Source of the DNA: Verrucomicrobiota bacterium
Lineage (GTDB): Bacteria; Verrucomicrobiota; Verrucomicrobiia; Opitutales; UBA953
DNA: 64,000 nt
Reading direction: 5' to 3'
Assembly: GCA_014193315.1 (NCBI GenBank)
Contig: BJHS01000010.1
Location: 16,573 to 80,572 of the forward strand
This document shows, in pieces, positions 26,404 to 35,969 of the stretch. Every line of letters starts with the position of its first letter. The first letter of the stretch is position 1. The position numbers and the translations under genes were made by a program. The notes under the pieces are model-generated. The model ran no database searches. It worked only from the letters and a program-made list of their open reading frames with translations, and was not told where the DNA came from.

Positions 26404-28553
26404 GAGATGCGGCTGACGCCCTGATAGACGAGGATCGCGACCACCCAAGCGAGGGCCGTCATGTAGACGAAGGAGCCGGCCGCCCACTTCCAACCGCCCG
26501 TCTCCTGGGCGAGCGTGGCGATCGTCGGGCCGCACTGCGAACAGAGGGCGAAGAAGACCATCAGGGCGAGCACCGCGGCGAGGGAGAAGATCGGGGTGCC
26601 GGCGCGCGGACCCTCGGACCACTTCGCATCTTGCATCGCCTTACGGAGCTGGCGGCTATCGGCCTCTGCGCCTTCGCCGACGGAGTACGTGACGCCCAGC
26701 GTCGAGACGATGACCTCGCGGGCCGGGAAACTCGCCAGCACGCCGACGGTGATCTTCCAGTCGAAGCCCAGCGGATCAAAGACTGGCTGCACCGCCTTGC
26801 CGAAGCGCCCCATGTAAGACTGTTCAACGTAGGCCGCCTGGAGCTTGGCTTTGACGACTTCCTCGGAAGCGGACGGGTTGGCGGCTTTGATGCGTTCGGC
26901 GACCGATGCGTCGCGCGGGAAATAGGAAAGCGCCCACACGATGATCGTGATGGCGAAGATGACGGTGCCAGCCTTCGAGACGAACTCGGCGGCGTTCTGC
27001 CACATGCGCCAGATAACGTCGCGCGGCTTGGGCATCTGGTAGCGCGGGAGCTCGAGGACGAACGGCTGCGGCTTCGCCTTGAGCACGAGGCGGGTGAGCA
27101 CGAACGCGGTGGGGACGGCGAAGAGCAGGCCGACACAGTGCATGCCGATCATCACGACGGATTGCCAGCCCGCGCCATAGAGCGGATCGATGAAGGCGGC
27201 GCACATCAGCGCATAGACCGGGAAGCGCGCCGAGCAGCTCATGAACGGCACGACGAAGGCGGTCGCGAGCCGGGCCTTAGGGTCTTCAATCGTGCGCGTG
27301 GAGAGTAGGCTCGGAATCGCGCAGGCAAAACCGGAGAGTAAGGGAACGAAGCTCTTGCCATTGAGGCCACACCAACTGAAGAGGCGGTCCATGATGAACG
27401 CCGCGCGGGCCATATAGCCGCTGTCTTCGAGGATCCCGATGAAAAGGAACAAGATCAGGATCTGCGGCAGGAAGACCAAGAAGGCCCCAACGCCCCCGAT
27501 GATGCCGTCCGCCAGCAGGCTTTGGAGCATCGGATAAGCGTCCAGGAGCGGCGCGACGATGGTCTTCGTCCAATCGACCCCTGACTGAATCCACTCCATC
27601 GGGAACTTCGCCAGCCAGAAGACGGAGCCGAAGAAACCGAGCATGATCCCCAGGAATAGAACTGGGCCAAGAAAGCGATGCAGAAGCAGACGGTCGACGG
27701 CGGCGCTGCGGCCGGCTTTACCCAAGCCTTCGATCACCACGCCTTCGAGGATGATGCGCAAGTGTGCGTAGTGCACGAGCGGCTCGGCAGCCATGGGGTT
27801 GTAGCCAGAATTGCGGACGCGATCGCGGGCGGAGCGCAAGGTCTTCTCCCGCTGGGCGATGGTCCAGCCGAGACGATCGGCGGTCGACGGATTCGTATCG
27901 AAGAGCAGCCGTTGCGCGTCGGCTTCCGAAATTTGCTTACCCGTGTCGGCGGCGGCCGCCGCGGCGACATCGGCGAGGGCGGCGGCGATGTTGGTCGGCC
28001 AGGCGACGCGCTTCAGCTGCGTCTGCTGGGCGATAGCCAGGGCGATGGCCCGACGCACGTCGAGGATGCCTTCGCCTTTCCAAGCGGACGACAGTACGAC
28101 GGGCACGCCGCCCAGGCGACGAGAGAGCAGCTCGGTATCGATGCGCAGGCCTTGCTCCTTGGCGACGTCGGCCTGGTTGAGCACGACGACCACCGGACGA
28201 CCGAGCTCGGCCACCTGCGAGGCGAGAAAGAGATTGCGGAGTAGGTTCGTCGCGTCGACGACGAGCACCACAGCATCCGGACGGCGATCGCCCGCGATGT
28301 TACCCGAAAGCGCATCGATGACGACTTGCTCGTCGGGCGAAGCAGCGGCGAGCGAATAAAGTCCAGGCAGGTCGACCAGTTCGACTTTTGGGCCGTCGCC
28401 GAGATCGCACGTCCCGGACTTACGGGCGACAGTCACGCCCGGGTAATTGCCGACGCGCTGACGCAAGCCGGTCAGGGCGTTGAAGAGCGTCGACTTGCCG
28501 GTGTTAGGATTACCGACGAGCGCGACCAAGAGGCCTGCTTCGGGAGTGCTCAC
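26400..28553 (-). CDS. feoB: Ferrous iron transporter FeoB
   Basis: 717 residues. N-terminal G domain with G1 G-N-P-N-T-G-K-S (14-21), G2 region Y-P-G-V-T-V, G3 D-L-P-G-L-Y, G4 N-Q-A-D, and a helical GDI domain to ~270. Two Gate domains carry the transmembrane core, with the conserved C-A-I-P and S-C-S-A-R-F-P-V-Y segments. GTP-regulated Fe(II) uptake across the inner membrane. Overlaps feoA by 4 bp upstream and the Cys-rich partner by 4 bp downstream, forming a three-gene operon likely under Fur control. Confidence 0.97.
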   Translation of the reverse strand: MSTPEAGLLVALVGNPNTGKSTLFNALTGLRQRVGNYPGVTVARKSGTCDLGDGPKVELVDLPGLYSLAAASPDEQVVIDALSGNIAGDRRPDAVVLVVDATNLLRNLFLASQVAELGRPVVVVLNQADVAKEQGLRIDTELLSRRLGGVPVVLSSAWKGEGILDVRRAIALAIAQQTQLKRVAWPTNIAAALADVAAAAAADTGKQISEADAQRLLFDTNPSTADRLGWTIAQREKTLRSARDRVRNSGYNPMAAEPLVHYAHLRIILEGVVIEGLGKAGRSAAVDRLLLHRFLGPVLFLGIMLGFFGSVFWLAKFPMEWIQSGVDWTKTIVAPLLDAYPMLQSLLADGIIGGVGAFLVFLPQILILFLFIGILEDSGYMARAAFIMDRLFSWCGLNGKSFVPLLSGFACAIPSLLSTRTIEDPKARLATAFVVPFMSCSARFPVYALMCAAFIDPLYGAGWQSVVMIGMHCVGLLFAVPTAFVLTRLVLKAKPQPFVLELPRYQMPKPRDVIWRMWQNAAEFVSKAGTVIFAITIIVWALSYFPRDASVAERIKAANPSASEEVVKAKLQAAYVEQSYMGRFGKAVQPVFDPLGFDWKITVGVLASFPAREVIVSTLGVTYSVGEGAEADSRQLRKAMQDAKWSEGPRAGTPIFSLAAVLALMVFFALCSQCGPTIATLAQETGGWKWAAGSFVYMTALAWVVAILVYQGVSRIS

Positions 28554-28810
28554 GGCTGGCGCGGTCGTTGGATGGGACAGTCGGCGGCGACGTCGACGAT
28601 CAGGTTTTCGGCTTCGGCGAGGCGCAGGCTGACGACTTGGCCGCCGAACTCGATGGCGAGCGGGTCGCCGAGGGGCGCCCGGCGGATGAGCTTGAGGACC
28701 ATGCCGGGGAGGAGCCCGAGAGCCATTAGACGCTGATCCACCCCGCGCTCGGGATTGAGCGAGGCCAGCTTGCCGAATTGGCCGGGTAGAAGTTGGGAAA
28801 GCGGAGTCAT
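28550..28810 (-). CDS. feoA: Ferrous iron transport protein FeoA
   Basis: 86 residues with the SH3-like FeoA fold: an N-terminal L-S-Q-L-L-P-G-Q-F-G-K-L, R-L-M-A-L-G-L-L-P-G-M and D-P-L-A-I-E-F-G-G-Q-V-V-S-L-R. It interacts with FeoB to support Fe(II) uptake. The ATG lies only 6 bp from a Fur-box-like palindrome, so the 5' leader must be very short. Confidence 0.94.
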   Translation of the reverse strand: MTPLSQLLPGQFGKLASLNPERGVDQRLMALGLLPGMVLKLIRRAPLGDPLAIEFGGQVVSLRLAEAENLIVDVAADCPIQRPRQP

Positions 28811-28816
28811 TCTAAT

Positions 28817-28831
28817 TGAGAATGAGTCTCA
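28817..28831. promoter_or_regulatory. Fur-box-like operator upstream of feoA
   Basis: TGAGAATGAGTCTCA fits the 7-1-7 Fur box (TGATAATNATTATCA) with three mismatches. A TTGACA -35-like element lies at 28854-28859 on the minus strand with a weak TAGTTT 16 bp downstream, which would place the start of transcription inside the palindrome. Known Fur logic would therefore repress feoAB when iron is plentiful. Confidence 0.7.
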
Positions 28832-28935
28832 AAACTAGGCCTTAGGCCCCCTTTGTCAACGCCGACCATCTCGGGGGCGCCCAATTGCATTACCGGCTCC
28901 CCCTCCCCCCCATTCCCCGCTTATAACCCCTTCCA

Positions 28936-30468
28936 ATGCACGAACTGACCCCAGACGTCGAATCGCCGGCCAAGCATACCGAGCGCGACCATGGGGGCAT
29001 CGCCGGGCACCCCCGGGGGTTGAGCATGCTGTTCTACGCCGAGATGTGGGAGCGGTTCTCCTACTACGGTATGCGGGCGATCCTGTTCCTCTTCATGGTC
29101 GCCCCACTCGCCATGGGTGGCCTCGGTTGGGATCAGAAAGACGCCGCTCAGATCTACGGCAACTACACCATGGCGAGTTATATGGTGTGTATCCTTGGCG
29201 GATACTTGGCGGATAATTTCATCGGGGCGCGCCGGGCGGTCCTCATTGGCGGGTTGATCATCACCGCTGGCCACTACTGCCTGGCATTCGCTTCCGTCCC
29301 GACGTTCTACGCCGGCCTCATCCTCATCGCGCTCGGGACCGGCCTGCTCAAGCCGAGCATCAGCACGCTTGTCGGCGGACTCTACTCGCCCGAGGACATG
29401 CGACGGGACGCCGGCTTCTCGCTCTTCTACATGGGCATCAACCTCGGCGCGTTCGCAGCGCCGTTGGTCGTCGGCTGGCTTGCGCAAGGCGAACAGTTCA
29501 AGGCCCTGCTCACCGGCTGGGGGCTCGATCCGACGCATAGCTGGCACTGGGGCTTCGGCGCGGCCGGCGTCGGCATGACCTTCGGCATGATCGTGTACCT
29601 GCGCCACTGGCATTGGCTCTCGCACATCGGCCATCCCCCCGAAGCGACCGCACCACGACCATGGAGTAAGCTCGTGCTGGTTGCGGTGGGCACGGCCGCG
29701 CTACTCGGCGTGATGATTGCGTCGGACTGTTACGCCTGGATCAATCCGATCGTCTTCTCGCTGCCGTTTGTCGGCGTGATCTGGTTCGGCGTCGTGCAAC
29801 GGGATCAAGACAGCCGACGCATCGCGGCGATTCTGGTCTTCTTCATCTGCGCGATCCTGTTCTGGGCGGTCTTTGAGCAAGCCGGCTCCTCGCTGACGCT
29901 GTTCGCGGATGAACTCACGCGGAACGAGCTGTTCGGTTTCGCCTTCCCGTCATCTTGGTTCCAGTCGGTGAACTCGCTCTTCGTCATCGCGCTGGCCCCG
30001 CTGTTCGCCTGGCTCTGGGTCCGCCTCCGCGAGCGCCAACCCTCGATCCCGATGAAGTTCTTCTGGGGCCTCGTCTTCCTCGGACTTTCCTTCGCGCTGC
30101 TCGTCCCGGCGGCCCAACTCACCGCCGCGGGCAAGGTGAGCCCCTGGTGGCTCGTCGGCGTCTACTTCCTCCAGACCATCGGCGAACTCTGCCTCAGCCC
30201 CGTCGGGCTGAGCGCGATGACCAAGCTCGCCCCGGCGAAGCTGACCGGGCTCGTGATGGGCATCTGGTTCCTCGGCACCGCGCTCGGCAATAAACTCGCC
30301 GGCGTGGTCGCCGCCAAGTTCAACGCCAAGGACCCGCAAGCCCTCGCGGAATGCTTCTGGCTGCAAGCCCTGCTGGTCCTCGGCGTGACCGGGGTGCTGC
30401 TCTTGCTGACGCCGTGGGTGCGTCGCCTGACCGGCGAACACCCGGTGTCCGGTCAGAGCTCGGCTTGA
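28936..30468 (+). CDS. Proton-dependent oligopeptide transporter (POT/PTR2 family)
   Basis: 510 residues with 12-14 membrane helices. Motif E-M-W-E-R-F-S-Y-Y-G-M-R (~36-47) contains the proton-coupling E-x-x-E-R and is diagnostic for POT carriers; the second PTR signature near F-Y-M-G-I-N-L-G-A is present. It imports di- and tripeptides with protons across the inner membrane. Divergent from the feo operon by 125 bp; its 3' end overlaps the convergent exonuclease gene by 16 bp. Confidence 0.93.
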   Translation: MHELTPDVESPAKHTERDHGGIAGHPRGLSMLFYAEMWERFSYYGMRAILFLFMVAPLAMGGLGWDQKDAAQIYGNYTMASYMVCILGGYLADNFIGARRAVLIGGLIITAGHYCLAFASVPTFYAGLILIALGTGLLKPSISTLVGGLYSPEDMRRDAGFSLFYMGINLGAFAAPLVVGWLAQGEQFKALLTGWGLDPTHSWHWGFGAAGVGMTFGMIVYLRHWHWLSHIGHPPEATAPRPWSKLVLVAVGTAALLGVMIASDCYAWINPIVFSLPFVGVIWFGVVQRDQDSRRIAAILVFFICAILFWAVFEQAGSSLTLFADELTRNELFGFAFPSSWFQSVNSLFVIALAPLFAWLWVRLRERQPSIPMKFFWGLVFLGLSFALLVPAAQLTAAGKVSPWWLVGVYFLQTIGELCLSPVGLSAMTKLAPAKLTGLVMGIWFLGTALGNKLAGVVAAKFNAKDPQALAECFWLQALLVLGVTGVLLLLTPWVRRLTGEHPVSGQSSA

Positions 30469-31220
30469 ACACGGACCGACACCGGGCAGTGGTCCGAGCC
30501 CGTGACCTGATCGTGGATGTCCGGCTGCGAATACTTGAGCCCATCCGAAGTCAGGCAGTAGTCCAGCCGCCACCCGATGTTCCGGGCGCGGATGCCCGGG
30601 CGGTACGACCACCAGCTGTAACGTTGCGCGAGCGTCGGGTGCTGTGCCCGGAAGGTGTCCGTGAAGCCGTGCTGGGACAGTAACTGGCTGAAAGACTCGC
30701 GCTCTTCGTCGGTGAAGCCGGCGTTGCGGCGATTCGTCGAGGGATTGGCGAGGTCGATCTCGGCGTGCGCGACGTTGAGGTCGCCGCAGACGACGACCAG
30801 CTTCTGCTTGGCGAGGCGGGCGAGGTATTTGCGGAAGTCCGCATCCCATTGCAGGCGGTAGTCGAGGCGTTCGAGCTCGCGCTGCGAGTTCGGGACGTAG
30901 GCGCTGACCACGAAGAGCCCCTTGAACTCGGCGGTGACCACGCGGCCTTCCGCCGGATGGTCGCCGGGGAAATCGGTGGCGACCGAAAGCGGCGCGACCT
31001 TCGAGAGGACGGCCGTGCCGGAGTAACCTTTCTTCTCCGCCTCGTGCCACGTCTGGTGCGGGAACGCCAAGCCCAGCTCGCGGGCGGTGGCGGACTCGCA
31101 CTTCGTCTCCTGCAGGCAGAGGACGTCGGGGTCGGCGGTGGCGATGAAGTCAGCGAGTCCCTTGCCGAGGGCGGAGCGGACGCCGTTGACGTTCCAAGAG
31201 TAAACCTTGGCCGCGCTCAC
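30453..31220 (-). CDS. xth: Exodeoxyribonuclease III
   Basis: 255 residues, endonuclease/exonuclease/phosphatase fold. Seen: S-W-N-V-N-G-V-R-S at the start, L-Q-E-T-K-C with the metal Glu near 37, G-Y-S-G-T-A, the G-D-L-N-V-A-H active-site Asp/Asn near 150, and the end motif G-S-D-H-C-P-V with the catalytic His. It repairs abasic sites and 3' blocks. Closest to the ExoA/XthA group. Overlaps the 31217-32137 gene by 4 bp (ATGA). Confidence 0.94.
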   Translation of the reverse strand: MSAAKVYSWNVNGVRSALGKGLADFIATADPDVLCLQETKCESATARELGLAFPHQTWHEAEKKGYSGTAVLSKVAPLSVATDFPGDHPAEGRVVTAEFKGLFVVSAYVPNSQRELERLDYRLQWDADFRKYLARLAKQKLVVVCGDLNVAHAEIDLANPSTNRRNAGFTDEERESFSQLLSQHGFTDTFRAQHPTLAQRYSWWSYRPGIRARNIGWRLDYCLTSDGLKYSQPDIHDQVTGSDHCPVSVRVQAEL

Positions 31221-32137
31221 TTGGCAGGCGTCTTCTTCTTCTCCGTCGCCGCCTTGGCATCCGCCTTCTCCTCTTCGGACATCTTACGGCCAAAGAGCGA
31301 ATTCATCTTGTCGTCCAAGGAGGCGCCAGCCGGACGGGTCGGCGAAGGCTTGGTCGCCGGGGAGGCCGAGGAACCTCCCGTGCTCGGGGCCGGGGGGGTG
31401 ACCGGGGGCTTCGGGGCGGGGATGACCGGGATCGGGGCGATCGGGGCCACGTAAACGGGGGCGGACTTGAAAGGCGGCGGCACCTTGCTGCCGGCGTCGA
31501 TCACTTCCTGGATCTTCTTGCGGACGACGGCATCGAAGTCCGTCAGACGATGGTCGATCTCGAACTGGAGACCCTGGGCGCGCACCAGCAAGGCGCCATC
31601 ACCGAGGACTTTCGAGATCTGCAAGGTGGTGCCGACGTCGAGAGGGATGTCGGCGACCTTGGCACCCTTCTCCATGAGCGTGGTGCTGGTGGCGGTGGTC
31701 ACCGCGACGGCGGCCGGCCAGAAGAGCGGGCGTCCGTTGAGCAAGGTGAAGTCGAGTTTCTCGTCGCTGGCGGGCTTGGCGGCCTTCACGGGCTCGGCGG
31801 GCTTTTCCTCGACCTTGGCGACGGGCTCCACGGGTTTCGCCGGCTCGGCGGCGGTTTCCTTCATCGGGGTCTTCGCGACCGGTTCCTCGGTCTTCGCGGG
31901 CTCAGCGGGTTTTTCCTCAACCTTGGCGACGGGCTCCGCCGGCTTCTCTTCGACCTTGGCGACAGGTTTTTCCGGCTCGGCCGGCTTGACCGGCTCGGCC
32001 TTCACAACCGCCACCGGACGGTTGTCGGGATGATTGTTCACCGTCACCGAGAACGTCGGGAGGAAAAGCAGGATGCCAACGGCGCCAAAAACGGCGCCGA
32101 GGAGGAAGACGAGGAGGCCTCGGACGAATGCGAGCAT
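31217..32137 (-). CDS. Membrane-anchored protein with Lys/Pro/Glu repeats
   Basis: 306 residues. One N-terminal membrane helix (~5-28), then residues ~45-125 built of variants of P-V-A-K-V-E-E-K-P-A-E-P repeats, which suggests an extended TonB-like spacer through the cell wall. A compact domain (~130-225) begins F-T-L-L-N-G-R-P-L-F-W-P-A-A-V-A-V-T and includes a potential strand-rich segment; a Pro-rich and then charged tail follows. Family unknown. Coupled to xth by a 4-bp overlap and 20 bp after guaB. Confidence 0.72.
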   Translation of the reverse strand: MLAFVRGLLVFLLGAVFGAVGILLFLPTFSVTVNNHPDNRPVAVVKAEPVKPAEPEKPVAKVEEKPAEPVAKVEEKPAEPAKTEEPVAKTPMKETAAEPAKPVEPVAKVEEKPAEPVKAAKPASDEKLDFTLLNGRPLFWPAAVAVTTATSTTLMEKGAKVADIPLDVGTTLQISKVLGDGALLVRAQGLQFEIDHRLTDFDAVVRKKIQEVIDAGSKVPPPFKSAPVYVAPIAPIPVIPAPKPPVTPPAPSTGGSSASPATKPSPTRPAGASLDDKMNSLFGRKMSEEEKADAKAATEKKKTPAK

Positions 32138-32157
32138 GGGAAGAGAGGGGACGAGTA

Positions 32158-33732
32158 TCAGGAGCCGGCCTTGATTTCAATCACGTCGTGCGGCGCGGCC
32201 TCACGCTGACCGGCCGGGGTGACCCTGATGTAACGGGCTTTGGCCCGATGTTCCGCCAAATTCTGCGCCCCGAGGTAGCCGAGGCCACTCTGGACCCCGC
32301 CGGCCAAGGTACCGAGGACTTGGTCCACGGAACCGGAAACCTCCTTGAGGGCCTCGATCCCTTCGGCGGCGACCTTGTTGAATTTGCCACTGGCGGAATG
32401 GCCGTAACGGGCGGCGGAACCCTTGCGCATGGCCTCATGCGAACCCATGCCCCGGTATTCCTTATAGGTCTTGCCGTTGATCTCCATCAGCTTGCCCGGG
32501 GCCTCGCGGCTACCGGCCAGGAGACCGCCGAGGATCACGGCGTCGGCGAGCGTGAGCGCCTTGACGATGTCACCTGACTTGGTGATGCCGCCGTCGGCGA
32601 GGATGCGGACGCCCTTGCGGGCCGCGGCACGGGAAGCGACGTAGAGCGCGGTGAGCTGCGGGATGCCGACGCCGGCGACGATCCGCGTCGTGCAGATGGA
32701 GCCGGGGCCCTGGCCGATCTTGACCGTGTCCGCGCCCGCGGCGGCGAGGAACTCCACCCCTTCGCCGCTCGTGACGTTGCCGGCGATGAGGGTCAGACCC
32801 TTGTGGGCCTTGCGCAGCAGGCGGATGGCCTCGCCGACGCCTTTCGTGTGGCCGTGGGCGGTGGAGATGGCGAGCGCATCGGCGCCTTCCTCGACGAGGG
32901 CGGCGGCGTGGGCGAGGAAACGGTCGCGGTCGATCTCGCCGTCGGCGCGGCGGGGGACCGAGACCGCCACCCCTACCCGCAGGCGGAAGTGGCTATCGCG
33001 CGTGGGCCGAACATGCGCGCGGGACTCCTCGGAAATCCGCTCGATGTCGCTCAAGGTGAAGAGGCCGCGGAGGCGGTTCTTGGCGTCGACGACGAGGAGT
33101 TTGTTCTGGCCCACGTGGTCGGAGAAGAGACGGTCGGCGGTGGCGATGGGGTCCTTGCCGAGGTCCTTCTCAAAGACGCTGAAGACCTGGGCGCGCGGGG
33201 TCATGACGGCGGCGACCTTGCGCTGGCCGTGGCGCTCCTTCACGGCGCTGCCGGGCAGGAGGCCGAGCAGGACGTTGTCAGGACCAGTGACCGGGAAGGT
33301 GCTGAACACGAGGCCATCGTGCTCGATGCGGGCAAGCACCTCGGCGATGGTGTGATCCGGCGAGACGACCGCAGGGTCGCCGATCATCCCGTGGATGTGG
33401 TTCTTGACGCGGCGGACCTCGCTCAACTGGACAGCCTCGGCCATGTTGTAGTGCAGGAGCCCCAGGCCACCGTTGAGCGCCATGGCGATGGCCATGCGGT
33501 GCTCGGTGACCGTATCCATGTCGGAGGACACGATCGGGAGCGAAAGCGGCAAGGCGTCGGAGAGGGAGGAATCCAGCCGGGTCATCCGCGGGAGGACCTC
33601 CGAGTAACGGGTGGCCAGCGAGACGTCATCGTAGGTCAGGCCTAGCCCGGCGTTGGCCGGGAAAAACCTGTCGGCGGACAGGTAGAAGCGTTCATCTAGG
33701 GAAACGCGGCCCGGGGATTTCGAGGAGGCCAT
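32158..33732 (-). CDS. guaB: Inosine-5'-monophosphate dehydrogenase
   Basis: 524 residues from the ATG M-A-S-S-K-S. The barrel starts G-L-T-Y-D-D-V-S-L; two CBS domains are inserted at about 110-235 (Bateman module). The catalytic Cys loop is G-P-G-S-I-C-T-T-R, the phosphate-binding segment D-G-G-I-T-K-S-G-D and the flap Y-R-G-M-G-S. It oxidises IMP to XMP with NAD in guanine nucleotide synthesis. A start at 33783 would extend into the divergent promoter region and is unlikely. No guaA in the window. Confidence 0.95.
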   Translation of the reverse strand: MASSKSPGRVSLDERFYLSADRFFPANAGLGLTYDDVSLATRYSEVLPRMTRLDSSLSDALPLSLPIVSSDMDTVTEHRMAIAMALNGGLGLLHYNMAEAVQLSEVRRVKNHIHGMIGDPAVVSPDHTIAEVLARIEHDGLVFSTFPVTGPDNVLLGLLPGSAVKERHGQRKVAAVMTPRAQVFSVFEKDLGKDPIATADRLFSDHVGQNKLLVVDAKNRLRGLFTLSDIERISEESRAHVRPTRDSHFRLRVGVAVSVPRRADGEIDRDRFLAHAAALVEEGADALAISTAHGHTKGVGEAIRLLRKAHKGLTLIAGNVTSGEGVEFLAAAGADTVKIGQGPGSICTTRIVAGVGIPQLTALYVASRAAARKGVRILADGGITKSGDIVKALTLADAVILGGLLAGSREAPGKLMEINGKTYKEYRGMGSHEAMRKGSAARYGHSASGKFNKVAAEGIEALKEVSGSVDQVLGTLAGGVQSGLGYLGAQNLAEHRAKARYIRVTPAGQREAAPHDVIEIKAGS

Positions 33733-33825
33733 GTGTGGTCGGTTTCCCCAAAGGGTGTAAGGGTGCCCCCCGAAGGCTGGCAATTTGTTTTTGCGGCGGG
33801 GGCCCGTTTAGCGAACATCGGACGG

Positions 33826-34773
33826 ATGAACGGGGGCAAAATCGACTTCTTACGTGTCCGGCGGCGTTTCCGACGGCCGCTACTGACCGGTCGCGGCCCC
33901 GTGGAGGCAGTCGACCGACTCCTGCTCCGGGCCGAGACCGCCGAGGGCGTGGGCTACGGCGAGGTCGCCCCTTGGCCAGGTTTCCCGACCGAGACGATCG
34001 AGCAGGCGGTCGAAGTCATCCGCTCCGCCCAAGGCAATCTCGGGCGTTTGCGCGCCGTGGCCGAGGCCGCGGGCGAGGCCCTGCCCTGCTTACGCGCCGC
34101 GCTGTCCTCGTGTGCGCATTGGACCGAAATCGCGGGATTCACCGGCCACCTCGCGTGTGCCGGACTGGCCGAGCGCGCGACGAGCGCGGCGGTCGGCGCG
34201 AAGGTGACCGAAGGGTTCGCCACCGTGAAGGTGAAACTCGACGCCGCGATCAGGCCGGATGACGTGCGCGGCATCCTGACGAGCGTGCCCGCGGTACGCC
34301 TGCGACTGGACGCCAACGGCGGCCTCGACCTCGCCGCGGCGCGCACGTGGACGGACTTCGCCCGCGCCGAGCCGCGGGTCGACTTCCTCGAGCAACCGCT
34401 GCCCGTCGGCCATCCGGGTTACGCCTCGCTCGGCGCCGACCAGGTCGCCCTCGACGAATCCTTCCTCACGCCCGCCGGCGTCGACTGGGCCGGCCCGGTG
34501 GTGGTGAAGCCGTCGCTCGTGGGCGACTGGGATGCCTTCCGCGCCTGGCGCGCGGCGCGCCTTGGGTCGGTCGTCTACTCTTCCGCCTTCGAGACGGCCA
34601 TCGGTCGACAAGCCGCGCTCTGGCTCGCCGCGCAGGATCCGGCGGCGGGCACCGTGGGCTTCGACACGTTGGGCCGCTTTGAACGCGATGGCCGCGATCG
34701 CCACGCCGGCGGGCCCTTGGTCCGGGGCTTACTCGACCTGAACTGGAACGACTTCTGGAAAGAACTCGCATGA
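33826..34773 (+). CDS. menC: o-Succinylbenzoate synthase (MenC), enolase superfamily
   Basis: 315 residues from M-N-G-G-K-I-D. Enolase superfamily features are the K-V-K-L pair of catalytic Lys near 142, metal ligands in R-L-R-L-D-A-N-G-G, E-Q-P-L-P and A-L-D-E-S, and a C-terminal K-P-S-L-V-G Lys. It dehydrates SHCHC to OSB in menaquinone synthesis. The specific MenC assignment is backed by the 4-bp overlap with a MenE-like ligase. It is short, with a reduced N-terminal capping domain, like E. coli MenC. Confidence 0.88.
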   Translation: MNGGKIDFLRVRRRFRRPLLTGRGPVEAVDRLLLRAETAEGVGYGEVAPWPGFPTETIEQAVEVIRSAQGNLGRLRAVAEAAGEALPCLRAALSSCAHWTEIAGFTGHLACAGLAERATSAAVGAKVTEGFATVKVKLDAAIRPDDVRGILTSVPAVRLRLDANGGLDLAAARTWTDFARAEPRVDFLEQPLPVGHPGYASLGADQVALDESFLTPAGVDWAGPVVVKPSLVGDWDAFRAWRAARLGSVVYSSAFETAIGRQAALWLAAQDPAAGTVGFDTLGRFERDGRDRHAGGPLVRGLLDLNWNDFWKELA

Positions 34774-35969
34774 ACGGGGTCGCCGTCTTCCACCGCGACC
34801 ACGCGACCTTCCTCGCCGCCGTCGCCACGGCCTGGGGCGCGGAAGAGCCCGTGTTCCTCGGCAATCCGCACTGGGGCCCCGAGGAGCTGGCCGAAGCGAT
34901 GCGACTGATACCGCAGGGCACGACCGTGGTCGGGATGGAGCTCACCCCGATGGGGCCGGCGCCGGCGGGGTGGCCGGCCAACTGGCGCGGGCGCACGATG
35001 ATCCCGACCGGCGGGACCGGCGGGCGGGTGAAGTTCGCGGTCCACGACCCGGCCTCGCTGGCCGCGGCGGTCCGCACCTTGGTCGACTTCCTGAGCGCAC
35101 GCGGGCTGGGCCCGACGTTGCACGGGGCGACCCTCACGCCGCCGTGGCATGTCAGCGGGCTGATGCCGTTCGTGCGCGCCGCGTTGACGGGTGGGCGGCA
35201 CGTGACTTTGGACGGACGGTTCCCGGCCGAAGGGCGCTTGCCCAGCGTGGACCTGCCCACCGATGGCACGCACATCGCCTCGCTGGTCCCTGCGCAGCTG
35301 ATGCGCTTACTGGCGCGGCCTGAGGGCGAAGCCTGGCTCCGGCGTTTCAAGGTCGTGCTTCTCGGCGGGTCGGCGGTGCCGCCCGCGTGCCTCCGCGAAA
35401 TCCGCGACCGCCGCCTGCCCGTCTACCTTACCTATGGGATGACGGAGACCGCCGCCGCGTGCGTGCTCTGCCCGCCCGAACGGCTGTGGAAGAACCAGCC
35501 ACCGCGCGGGACCCCGCTGCCCGGCGTGCGTCTCGGGCTGGACGGAGACCTCCTGACTATCGCGACGCCCGCGCTCGCCGTCGGGCTTTGGCCGACGGAG
35601 CACTTCCCCTCGGCGGGCCTCCGCACGCAAGACCGCGCGGAAATAGCCGCCGATGGCACCGTGCGCATTCTCGGGCGGGCCGACGAAGTAATCGTCACCG
35701 GCGGCGAGAAGGTCGACCCGGCGCGCGTGGTGGCCGCGCTGGCTTCCGTGGCGACCGTCCAAGTCCTTGGCTTACCCGACCAAGCCTGGGGTGAACGCGT
35801 GGTGGCGCTGGTCGTGGGCGAGCCATCCCTCGAGCCGGCATTACGGCTCGCGGCCGAGCGACTCGAACCGGCGGCCCGGCCGAAAGCCTACGCGTTTGTC
35901 ACGGAACTCCCGACCGACGCGCGCGGCAAGTTCGACCGCGCGGCGGCGCGGGCGGCGTTCAGGGCCTAG
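34770..35969 (+). CDS. menE: o-Succinylbenzoate-CoA ligase (MenE), short form
   Basis: 399 residues, below the usual 450-490 for MenE. AMP-binding motifs are present: P-loop [11 protein letters not shown] (an A3 variant), T-Y-G-M-T-E-T-A-A (A5), the hinge [16 protein letters not shown] (A8) and D-A-R-G-K-F-D-R with the terminal catalytic Lys (A10). The shortening lies in the N-terminal domain. Overlap with menC supports a role in activating OSB for menaquinone. Its 3' end overlaps kdsA by 4 bp, convergent. Confidence 0.87.
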   Translation: MNGVAVFHRDHATFLAAVATAWGAEEPVFLGNPHWGPEELAEAMRLIPQGTTVVGMELTPMGPAPAGWPANWRGRTMIPTGGTGGRVKFAVHDPASLAAAVRTLVDFLSARGLGPTLHGATLTPPWHVSGLMPFVRAALTGGRHVTLDGRFPAEGRLPSVDLPTDGTHIASLVPAQLMRLLARPEGEAWLRRFKVVLLGGSAVPPACLREIRDRRLPVYLTYGMTETAAACVLCPPERLWKNQPPRGTPLPGVRLGLDGDLLTIATPALAVGLWPTEHFPSAGLRTQDRAEIAADGTVRILGRADEVIVTGGEKVDPARVVAALASVATVQVLGLPDQAWGERVVALVVGEPSLEPALRLAAERLEPAARPKAYAFVTELPTDARGKFDRAAARAAFRA

